From the NCBI GenBank assembly GCA_038236005.1, contig JBBSTI010000171.1, positions 1 to 6,312 on the forward strand: DNA of 6,312 nucleotides. The letters run 5' to 3'. The notes under the pieces are model-generated. The model worked only from the letters and a program-made list of their open reading frames with translations. It ran no database searches and was not told the DNA's origin. This DNA is from CANKBT01 sp038236005 (lineage in GTDB: Bacteria; Actinomycetota; Actinomycetes; Mycobacteriales; SCTD01). This document shows positions 1-4,649 of the stretch, in pieces. A program made the translations under genes and the position numbers. How positions within the stretch are numbered: position 1 is the stretch's first letter; each line of letters begins with the position of its first letter.

Positions 1-510
1 GGCGAAGATCACCGACGGCCGGCCGGCCAGTGCTCGCGCGCAGGCCACCCGCTGCTGCTGACCGCCGGACAGCTCGGTCGGCCGATGTCCGAGCCGTCCC
101 TGGAGCCCGACCGCGTCGATGACCTTGTCCAGCCACTGCTGGTCGACGTCGCGCCCGGCGATGTCGGACGGCAGCGTGATGTTCTCCTTCGCCGTCAGGG
201 TCGGCAGCAGGTTGAACTGCTGGAAGATGAAGCCGACCTGGTCGCGCCGCAGCGCCGTCAGGCCCTTGTCCTTGAGCCCGGACAGCGCCGTCTCGCCGAT
301 CCATGACTCGCCGGACGTCGCGCTGTCCAAGCCGGCCATCACGTGCATCAGGGTCGACTTGCCGGAGCCGCTCGGCCCCATGATCGCGGTGAAGGCGCCG
401 GTGGCGAACTCGACGGTCACGCCGTCGAGCGCGGTCACGGCGGTCTCGCCCTTGCCGTAGACCTTGGTCAGGTCCTCCGCCCGGGCTGCGGGTGCGGTGG
501 TCACGGTCAC
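1..510 (-). CDS. ABC transporter ATP-binding protein, MacB/LolD/FtsE type (C-terminus cut by window edge)
   Basis: This is the nucleotide-binding subunit of an ABC exporter or lipoprotein-type transporter. It would hydrolyse ATP at the inner face of the membrane and normally pairs with an FtsX-like permease. The 170 visible residues hold a Walker A, GPSGSGKST (45-53), a Q-loop region, VGFIFQQFNLLPTLTAKENI (92-111), and the signature LSGGQQQRVACARAL (147-161). The sequence stops at VIFA, just before the Walker B aspartate, so the last third is outside the window. The Q-loop and ENI region match the MacB/LolD subfamily rather than importer ATPases. The GTG at 510 is chosen because AAGGAG (minus strand, 522-517) lies 6 nt upstream; an in-frame GTG two codons later is the alternative. 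The gene lies 125 bp downstream of the RecB-like gene on the same strand. A permease is expected beyond the left edge. The substrate cannot be told. Confidence 0.93.
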   Translation of the reverse strand, partial: MTVTTAPAARAEDLTKVYGKGETAVTALDGVTVEFATGAFTAIMGPSGSGKSTLMHVMAGLDSATSGESWIGETALSGLKDKGLTALRRDQVGFIFQQFNLLPTLTAKENITLPSDIAGRDVDQQWLDKVIDAVGLQGRLGHRPTELSGGQQQRVACARALAGRPSVIFA

Positions 511-635
511 GGGTGGCTCCTTGCGCGGCGGGGTCGGAAGAATGCGTCCGGGGTCAGCGTCGGCCTCGCCATGATGCCTTGCGGATCACGATCACCGTGG
601 AAGCAGGGTCACACGTGCTCGGTCGAGCGCGGAGG

Positions 636-1532
636 TCAACCGGTCTCGGGCTCTGGCCACGGCGGGGGCGTGCCGCCGAAGGCGGGGCAGAGCGACTGGT
701 GGTCGCACCAGTCGCAGAGCCGGCTCTTCACCGGCGGGAAGTCGCGGCGCTCGGTGGCCCGCTCGATCGCCGTCCAGAGCGCCTGAAGCTTGCGCTCGGT
801 CGCCGCCAGGTCGTGCTCGTCCGGGCAGTAGCGCAGGATCTCCCGGTCACCGAGATACATCAGCTGCAGCAGGCGCGGGACCACCCCGGTCGTACGCCAG
901 ATCACCAAGGCGTAGAACTTCATCTGGAACAGCGCCTTGCCCTCGAACAGCGGGCCGGGTGAGCGACCGGTCTTGTAGTCGACGACCCGCACGGCCCCGT
1001 CGGGTGCCACGTCGACCCGGTCGACGATGCCCCGCAGCCGCAGGCCGTTGCCGAGCACGACCGACACCATCTCCTCCCGGCGGGCCGGCTCCAGCCGGGT
1101 CGGGTCCTCCAGGGTGAAATAGCTGGTCAGCAGGGCCCGCGCGCTGGTCAGCCATCGCGCCAGCTCGTCCGGCTCGGCGAACATCTCGGCGACCTCGGGC
1201 GCCTCTGCCCGCAACCGGTCCCACTCCGGCTCGAGCAGGGCGGCGGCGGCCTGCGGGGTGCGGCCGATCGCCGGCAGGTCGAACAGCCGCTCCAGCACCG
1301 CGTGCACCAGGGTGCCGCGGGTGGCAGCCGGCGACGGGCTCTGAGGAAGTCGGTCGATCGTGCGGAGCCGGTAGGCCAGTGGACAGCTCATGAAGTCCCC
1401 CGCCCGCGAGGGCGACAGCGAACCGAGCACCGGCGGGGCAAGGTCCACCAGACCGACACCGGCATCAGGCCGCTGTCCGGAGACGTCGGCGGCAGGCCGC
1501 ACGTCGGGCTCGTTGCTCACCAGGCTGGTCAT
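636..1532 (-). CDS. RecB-family PD-(D/E)XK nuclease with probable 4Fe-4S cluster
   Basis: This 298-residue protein is a stand-alone RecB-like nuclease domain of the AddB/Cas4 kind; no helicase is attached. The PD-(D/E)XK motifs appear in order: GTLVH (73-77), GIVDRVD with Asp171, VVDYKTG with Asp185 and Lys187, and the QxxxY motif QMKFY (203-207). Four cysteines, Cys50 (FMSCPLAYRLR) and Cys273, Cys276 and Cys282 (CDWCDHQSLCPAF), have the one-plus-three arrangement that binds a 4Fe-4S cluster in AddB and Cas4. The expected activity is metal-dependent cleavage of DNA, probably single-stranded ends; the cellular role is not known to me. The ATG at 1532 is preferred over the frame's upstream ATG at 1652, because the extra 40 residues are Arg/Ala/Gly-rich, look non-coding, and would fill the divergent spacer. 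There is no clear Shine-Dalgarno. I recall a homologue near trmI in M. tuberculosis (Rv2119). Confidence 0.9.
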   Translation of the reverse strand: MTSLVSNEPDVRPAADVSGQRPDAGVGLVDLAPPVLGSLSPSRAGDFMSCPLAYRLRTIDRLPQSPSPAATRGTLVHAVLERLFDLPAIGRTPQAAAALLEPEWDRLRAEAPEVAEMFAEPDELARWLTSARALLTSYFTLEDPTRLEPARREEMVSVVLGNGLRLRGIVDRVDVAPDGAVRVVDYKTGRSPGPLFEGKALFQMKFYALVIWRTTGVVPRLLQLMYLGDREILRYCPDEHDLAATERKLQALWTAIERATERRDFPPVKSRLCDWCDHQSLCPAFGGTPPPWPEPETG

Positions 1533-1538
1533 GCTGCG

Positions 1539-1544
1539 ACCGTA
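1539..1544 (-). promoter_or_regulatory. Possible -10 element for the RecB-like gene (leaderless)
   Basis: On the minus strand TACGGT fits the actinobacterial -10 pattern TANNNT. It ends exactly 6 nt before the ATG at 1532, so transcription would begin at or next to the start codon. The start has no Shine-Dalgarno, which agrees with a leaderless transcript. I found no convincing -35 at 16-18 bp, so this rests on the hexamer and its position. Confidence 0.35.
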
Positions 1545-1566
1545 CGGCCGGGGTCCGACAATCCCG

Positions 1567-1588
1567 CCGGCGACAAGCCGGCGACAAG
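1567..1588. repeat. Two tandem copies of an 11-bp repeat in the divergent spacer
   Basis: The unit CCGGCGACAAG occurs twice head to tail (1567-1577 and 1578-1588) in the 170-bp spacer between the divergent RecB-like and hypothetical genes. It lies about 35 bp upstream of the RecB-like start. It could be a regulator site or simple local duplication; nothing else in the spacer (1533-1702) stands out. Confidence 0.6.
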
Positions 1589-1702
1589 CCCACCTCGCAG
1601 CCGGTACGCCTGCCCGGCACGCCGCAGCGACGACCGCGTCGAGCGGACGCACGGGGGAAGGGCAAGGCCGCCCGGACGGCGTACGGATGGCAGGCTGACC
1701 CC

Positions 1703-2083
1703 GTGATGCCCCCGGCCCCCGACGGGGAACTGATGGCGGTGCTGCTGGCCCTGGCCGGTCCTCGCACCGACGACCCGGTGTGCGTCCAGGCCCCCGGGCA
1801 CCCGCTCGCCGACCGGGTCCGGCGCGGGCTGCTGGCGATGAGCCGGACCGAGGTCGAGGTGACGACCGGTGCGCAGGTGTGTGTCGTCGGCGGGTCCGAG
1901 GACCTGGCCGAGGCCATACGCAGGACCGCCCCCGGCGGCAAGCTCGTCAGCCTGGCCGAGGACCGACGGACCGTGGAGCACGACGTGGCCAACCACGACC
2001 TCGTCCTGCTGCACGTCGAGACGCTGGCGACCGGGGGCCTGGCGTTCGTGGCACGCCTCGCCGACCTGCCCCACCGCTCCTAG
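1703..2083 (+). CDS. Conserved-looking hypothetical protein, 126 residues
   Basis: I do not recognise this protein. It is probably cytoplasmic, with no signal peptide, membrane span or cysteine motif. Its centre, GAQVCVVGGSEDLAEAIRRT (56-75), reads as a strand, a Gly-rich turn and a helix. It is followed by PGGKLVSLAED and a hydrophobic strand, DLVLLHVETL. That alternation resembles part of a Rossmann or methyltransferase-like fold, but no SAM-binding motif I trust is present, so this is only a structural hint. The GTG at 1703 is followed immediately by ATG at 1706, and either could be the start. There is no Shine-Dalgarno; a weak -10-like CAGGCT (1691-1696) ends 6 nt before the GTG. Its stop codon TAG is also the first three bases of the presumed -10 of the next gene, which starts 9 bp later. 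High third-position GC in this frame and the tight spacing support a real gene. Confidence 0.72.
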   Translation: MMPPAPDGELMAVLLALAGPRTDDPVCVQAPGHPLADRVRRGLLAMSRTEVEVTTGAQVCVVGGSEDLAEAIRRTAPGGKLVSLAEDRRTVEHDVANHDLVLLHVETLATGGLAFVARLADLPHRS

Positions 2084-2086
2084 AGT
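2081..2086 (+). promoter_or_regulatory. -10 element for the M50 protease gene (leaderless)
   Basis: TAGAGT matches TANNNT and ends exactly 6 nt before the GTG at 2093, placing the expected transcription start on the start codon. The TAG is also the stop codon of the preceding gene. No Shine-Dalgarno precedes this GTG or the alternative ATG at 2117. No good -35 is seen. Confidence 0.45.
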
Positions 2087-2092
2087 TGTCCC

Positions 2093-3205
2093 GTGCCGTC
2101 CCGGGGTCCTCTGCGCATGGGACGGGTGCTGGGCATCCCCGTTCTCGTCGCGCCCTCCTGGTTCGTGCTGGCCGCGCTGGTCGTCCTGCTCTACGGACCG
2201 TCGCTGCAGGGCCTGGTCGCCGACGGGGCCGGCCGGGCCGACGGCTACCTGGCCGCGGCCGGCTACGCCGTCCTGCTGCTGATCAGCGTGCTGCTGCACG
2301 AGATCGGCCACGCCGCGGTCGCCCGGCTGTACGGGCTGCCGGTCCGCAGCATCACGATCACCTTCCTGGCCGGCAGCACCGAGATCACCGAACCCCCACA
2401 GACCCCGGGCCGGGAGTACGGCATCGCGGTCGTCGGTCCGCTGGTCAGCCTGCTGCTGGGCGGTCTGGCCGCCGCCGGGGCGCTGCTGCTGCCCGACGGC
2501 CCGGTGCAGGTCGCGATGCAGCTCACCGCGCTGACCAACGGCGCGGTCGCGGTGTTCAACCTCCTTCCGGGCCTGCCCCTGGACGGCGGGCGGGTGCTGC
2601 GCGCCGCTCTGTGGAAGCTCACCGGCGACCCCGAACGGGCGCAGGTGCTGGCGGCGCAGGCAGGTCGGGTCCTGGCTCTCGTCGGCTTCCCGGTGCTGGT
2701 CCTGGTCGTGCTGCCGATCGTCGGCTACAACCCCGGGCTGGTCGGCGCCGTGCTCGCCGGGCTGGTCGCCGCGTTCCTGTTCTCCGGCGCGACCGCGGCG
2801 CTGCGGCTGGCCAGGCTCGGCCAGCGACTGCCGTCGTTGTCGGCGGCCGCGCTGGCCCGGGAGGCCGTGCTCGTCCCGGCGTCGACCCCGCTGTCGGAGG
2901 CGCTGCGGCAGGTCCAGGACGCCGGGCTACGGGCGATCGTCGTCACCGGTCCGGACGGGCGCCTGCTCGCGCTGGTCAGCGAGCAGTCCGTCTCCGAGGT
3001 CCCGGAGCAGCGTCGGCCGTGGGTCACCGTCGACACCGTCGCCCGCACCCTCACCGACGCGCTGGTGCTCACCCCTGACCTGGTGGGACGCCCCCTGCTG
3101 GCCCGGCTCGAGGCGGAGCCCGCGGACGAATATCTCGTACGCGACCCCTCCGGGGGTCCGGTCCGCGTGCTCACCGCCCGCGACGTTGCCGCTGCCCTGG
3201 CCTGA
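2093..3205 (+). CDS. M50-family site-2 intramembrane zinc metalloprotease with C-terminal CBS domains
   Basis: This 370-residue membrane protein should cleave a transmembrane substrate within the bilayer, as bacterial site-2 proteases do to anti-sigma factors and other membrane proteins. The zinc motif HEIGH is at 69-73 (LLHEIGHAAVARLYG), inside a hydrophobic helix. The second metal ligand motif, NLLPGLPLDGGR, is at 156-167, with Asp164 as the expected third ligand. Hydrophobic spans lie near 13-35, 54-75, 111-134, 142-160, 192-211 and 214-233. There is no PDZ insertion. Residues about 248-370 form a CBS pair: the first is well formed (STPLSEALRQVQDAGLRAIV, 264-283), the second more diverged. 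This is the group III, Rip3/SpoIVFB-like architecture, in which the CBS part is thought to sense nucleotides. The GTG at 2093 is chosen for the -10 element 6 nt upstream; ATG 2117 is possible. Substrate unknown. Confidence 0.93.
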   Translation: MPSRGPLRMGRVLGIPVLVAPSWFVLAALVVLLYGPSLQGLVADGAGRADGYLAAAGYAVLLLISVLLHEIGHAAVARLYGLPVRSITITFLAGSTEITEPPQTPGREYGIAVVGPLVSLLLGGLAAAGALLLPDGPVQVAMQLTALTNGAVAVFNLLPGLPLDGGRVLRAALWKLTGDPERAQVLAAQAGRVLALVGFPVLVLVVLPIVGYNPGLVGAVLAGLVAAFLFSGATAALRLARLGQRLPSLSAAALAREAVLVPASTPLSEALRQVQDAGLRAIVVTGPDGRLLALVSEQSVSEVPEQRRPWVTVDTVARTLTDALVLTPDLVGRPLLARLEAEPADEYLVRDPSGGPVRVLTARDVAAALA

Positions 3206-3222
3206 CGGCTGACCTCTGAGGC

Positions 3223-3250
3223 CGGACACCCTGGACCCGCCCGCTAGCGT
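3223..3250 (+). promoter_or_regulatory. Candidate promoter of the tRNA methyltransferase gene
   Basis: A -35-like CGGACA (3223-3228, matching GACA of TTGACA) is separated by 16 bp from TAGCGT (3245-3250), a TANNNT -10. The -10 ends 8 nt before the ATG at 3259, so the transcript would be leaderless or nearly so. No Shine-Dalgarno lies upstream of the ATG. The promoter would sit in the 53-bp gap after the M50 gene. Confidence 0.45.
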
Positions 3251-3258
3251 CCTCGCGG

Positions 3259-4170
3259 ATGACTACCGGAGCCGACCGCCGACGAGGACCGCTGCGCGAG
3301 GGTGACCAGGTCCAGCTGACCGACCCCAAGGGCAAGATGCACACCATCACCCTGGTGGCCGGCAAGTCCTTCCACACCCATCGCGGGATCCTGGAGCACG
3401 ACACGCTGCTCGGCGGCCCGGAAGGAGTCGTCGTCCGGATCGGGTCGACGGACTACCTCGCGCTGCGGCCCCTGCTCTCGGACTTCGTGCTCTCGATGCC
3501 GCGCGGCGCGCAGGTCGTCTATCCCAAGGACGCCGGCCAGATCGTGCAGATGGCCGACATCTTCGACGGCGCGGTCGTCGTGGAAGCAGGCGTCGGTTCC
3601 GGAGCCCTGTCCATGTCGCTGCTGCGGGCGGTCGGCGAGGGCGGGCGGCTCTTCTCGTACGAACGTCGACCGGACTTCGCCGAGATCGCCCGGGCCAACG
3701 TGGACCGCTTCTTCGGCTCGCCGCACCCCGCCTGGACGGTGACCGTGGGCGACCTGCAGGACACCCTGGACGTGACCGACGTCGACCGGGTCGTGCTCGA
3801 CATGCTGGCGCCCTGGGAGACTCTGAACGCGGTCGCACGTGCGCTGCGGCCGGGCGGGCTGGTCTGCGCCTACGTCGCGACGACCACCCAGCTGTCGACC
3901 ACGGTCGAGGCCCTGCGCGCGCACGGGTCGTTCACCGAGCCGACCAGCTGGGAGTCGATGGTCCGCGGCTGGCACGTGGAGGGCCTCGCGGTGCGTCCGG
4001 ACCACCGGATGATCGGGCACACCGGCTTCTTGTGCACGTCACGCCGGCTGGCCGACGGGGTCGAGCCGCCGGTCCGTCGTCGCCGGCCGAGCAAGGGCAT
4101 GACCGGCACACCGACCGACGTCGCCCCGGAGCCCGAGCGGGAGGGCCCGTTCCGGCCTGACCTGCCCTGA
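3259..4170 (+). CDS. trmI: tRNA (adenine-58-N1)-methyltransferase TrmI
   Basis: This SAM-dependent enzyme makes m1A at position 58 in the T-loop of tRNA and acts as a tetramer in characterised homologues. The 303 residues begin with the small N-terminal beta domain (about 12-75, REGDQVQLTDPKGKMHTITL), then PRGAQVVYPKDAGQIV (81-96), which leads into the methyltransferase fold. SAM-binding motif I is VEAGVGSGALS (108-118). VVLDMLAPW (178-186) carries Asp181, the expected catalytic aspartate that follows motif IV. The ending MIGHTGFLCTSRRLADG (251-267) is typical of the family. After residue 270 comes a basic then acidic, proline-rich tail of about 33 residues that looks disordered; the M. tuberculosis protein is about 280 residues. 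The ATG at 3259 fits the family N-terminus and the upstream -10. It follows the M50 gene by 53 bp on the same strand and is followed by the phased hairpins. Confidence 0.95.
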   Translation: MTTGADRRRGPLREGDQVQLTDPKGKMHTITLVAGKSFHTHRGILEHDTLLGGPEGVVVRIGSTDYLALRPLLSDFVLSMPRGAQVVYPKDAGQIVQMADIFDGAVVVEAGVGSGALSMSLLRAVGEGGRLFSYERRPDFAEIARANVDRFFGSPHPAWTVTVGDLQDTLDVTDVDRVVLDMLAPWETLNAVARALRPGGLVCAYVATTTQLSTTVEALRAHGSFTEPTSWESMVRGWHVEGLAVRPDHRMIGHTGFLCTSRRLADGVEPPVRRRRPSKGMTGTPTDVAPEPEREGPFRPDLP

Positions 4171-4186
4171 GCCCGTCTCCACCGTT

Positions 4187-4222
4187 GGTGATCTTGGCGC
4201 CATTCTGGCGGCCAAGATCACC
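4187..4222. repeat. Inverted repeat unit 1 (possible trmI terminator)
   Basis: GGTGATCTTGGC (4187-4198) pairs perfectly with GCCAAGATCACC (4211-4222), a 12-bp stem. GCC (4199-4201) can pair further with GGC (4207-4209), leaving loop ATTCT and one bulged G. It lies 17 nt after the trmI stop, which suits a terminator without a U-tract, as often seen in actinobacteria. Confidence 0.85.
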
Positions 4223-4246
4223 GTGGGAGCGGTCCGGACTCGCACC

Positions 4247-4286
4247 TTGGTGATCTTGGCGCCGTTTCCCGGTCCAAGATCACCAA
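4247..4286. repeat. Inverted repeat unit 2
   Basis: TTGGTGATCTTGG (4247-4259) pairs with CCAAGATCACCAA (4274-4286), a perfect 13-bp stem. Inside it CCG (4262-4264) can pair with CGG (4270-4272) around loop TTTCC, with an internal mismatch. It is the longest unbroken stem of the three and the one with the most diverged interior. Confidence 0.85.
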
Positions 4287-4309
4287 CAGGGTGAGTCGGA
4301 CCCGTGCGT

Positions 4310-4347
4310 GGGTGATCTTGGCGCCGGAACGGCGCTCAAGATCACCC
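4310..4347. repeat. Inverted repeat unit 3
   Basis: GGGTGATCTTG (4310-4320) pairs with CAAGATCACCC (4337-4347). After a single bulged T (4336), GCGCCG (4321-4326) pairs with CGGCGC (4330-4335) around a GAA loop. This gives 17 base pairs in total, the most stable unit by inspection. Confidence 0.85.
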
Positions 4348-4415
4348 AGGCTAGAAGGGGCGCGTCACCCGTGTGGGGGATCCGGGCAGCTCTGGCCCGC
4401 GCCGAGACACCTGGC

Positions 4416-4538
4416 ATGTCTCTGCTGACCGTCCTCGGCCTGTGGGCCGCCGCATCGTTCCCCGTCGTGGGGGTTCTGAGCCTGCTCGCGCGGGCCGGGC
4501 ACCACGAGGACGTCGCGATGGGCTACGCGGTCGACTGA
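4416..4538 (+). CDS. Small single-span membrane protein, 40 residues (hypothetical)
   Basis: The reading frame from ATG 4416 encodes a 40-residue protein. It opens with a hydrophobic segment, MSLLTVLGLWAAASFPVVGV, that continues through LSLLARAG, followed by a short polar tail (HHEDVAMGYAVD). It looks like a single membrane helix with a small acidic end. I do not recognise the family. Almost every codon ends in G or C, as in the neighbouring genes, which supports coding. The same frame is open back to 4308, but that extension runs through hairpin unit 3 and looks non-coding. No good Shine-Dalgarno precedes the ATG, and no -10 is seen at leaderless distance, so expression is uncertain. It lies between trmI and the ARC gene on the same strand, ending 111 bp before ARC. 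An inverted repeat overlaps its stop codon. Confidence 0.5.
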   Translation: MSLLTVLGLWAAASFPVVGVLSLLARAGHHEDVAMGYAVD

Positions 4539-4559
4539 GTCGGGCCGGGCCGTCGACCG
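4528..4559. terminator. Inverted repeat over the stop of the small membrane gene (possible terminator)
   Basis: CGGTCGAC (4528-4535) and GTCGACCG (4552-4559) form a perfect 8-bp inverted repeat with a 16-nt GC-rich loop spanning the TGA stop (4536-4538). No T-run follows. Both arms contain the self-complementary GTCGAC, so chance pairing is easier than usual. Confidence 0.3.
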
Positions 4560-4570
4560 AGCCCCCGCTA

Positions 4571-4598
4571 CAGGTTCCCGACAGCCATGTCGAACCTG
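4571..4598. promoter_or_regulatory. Imperfect hairpin or operator-like inverted repeat upstream of ARC
   Basis: CAGGTTC (4571-4577) pairs with GAACCTG (4592-4598). Inside, after a CC bulge, GACA (4580-4583) pairs with TGTC (4588-4591) around loop GCCA. That gives 11 base pairs in all. The right arm reaches the place where a -35 for the TAGGAT -10 would lie, so it could be an operator on the ARC promoter as well as a terminator for the small gene upstream. Confidence 0.45.
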
Positions 4599-4619
4599 CA
4601 AGGGCACCCCTGCCGTACA

Positions 4620-4625
4620 TAGGAT
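4620..4625 (+). promoter_or_regulatory. Candidate -10 element for ARC
   Basis: TAGGAT matches TANNNT. Transcription would begin near 4632, giving a leader of roughly 18 nt that contains the Shine-Dalgarno. The best -35 candidate, CTGCAA (4596-4601, 18-bp spacing), matches TTGACA at only three positions. Confidence 0.4.
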
Positions 4626-4636
4626 GCGGGGGACCC

Positions 4637-4644
4637 GGAGGTGA
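4637..4644 (+). promoter_or_regulatory. Strong ribosome binding site of ARC
   Basis: GGAGGTGA complements the 16S 3' end well and ends 5 nt before the GTG at 4650. It decides the start: the in-frame GTG at 4641 lies inside this element and is therefore unlikely to be used. It is the clearest Shine-Dalgarno of the rightward genes. Confidence 0.75.
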
Positions 4645-4649
4645 GGCAC

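Larger units (their letters stand above)
4185..4350. repeat. Array of three inverted repeats phased at exactly 62 bp
   Basis: Three hairpin-capable units are centred at 4204.5, 4266.5 and 4328.5, a spacing of 62 bp each time. All start with the identical 15-mer GGTGATCTTGGCGCC (4187, 4249, 4311) and end with AAGATCACC. The inner right arms and loops differ between units. The two 26-nt spacers are related only loosely (a shared GTC/GGAC core). The base pair just outside the common arm is T-G, T-A and G-C in units 1, 2 and 3, so pairing is kept while sequence changes. The array starts 15 nt after the trmI stop and may end its transcript, although no T-run follows any stem. It could also be a dispersed REP- or MITE-like intergenic element. 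It is not a CRISPR: the repeats are palindromic over their whole length and the spacers resemble each other. Confidence 0.9.

Noticed and set aside
539..638. Promoter for the ABC gene on the minus strand (CATTCT at 544-539, TTGACC at 637-632)
   Set aside because: The two elements are far apart and neither has a properly spaced partner, so I cannot support a promoter.
1533..1652. Upstream extension of the RecB-like protein to ATG 1652
   Set aside because: The extra 40 residues are Arg/Ala/Gly-rich and fill the divergent promoter spacer, and the family core begins well after the ATG at 1532.
1529..2311. A 260-codon minus-strand frame covering the divergent spacer and hypothetical gene
   Set aside because: Gln/Gly/His-rich composition without motifs; it overlaps the start of the M50 gene and looks like an antisense shadow.
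1780..3078. A 432-codon plus-strand frame over the hypothetical and M50 genes
   Set aside because: The product is almost only Arg, Gly, Ala and Pro, a typical frame-shifted shadow, and it overlaps two better supported genes.
4187..4347. CRISPR array
   Set aside because: There are only three units, each palindromic over its full length with variable loops. The 26-nt spacers resemble each other and no cas gene is present; the RecB-like nuclease is far away and lies in a different context from Cas4.
4308..4415. N-terminal extension of the small membrane protein to 4308
   Set aside because: It would start inside hairpin unit 3 and translate the repeat. The hydrophobic start at ATG 4416 is a more natural N-terminus.
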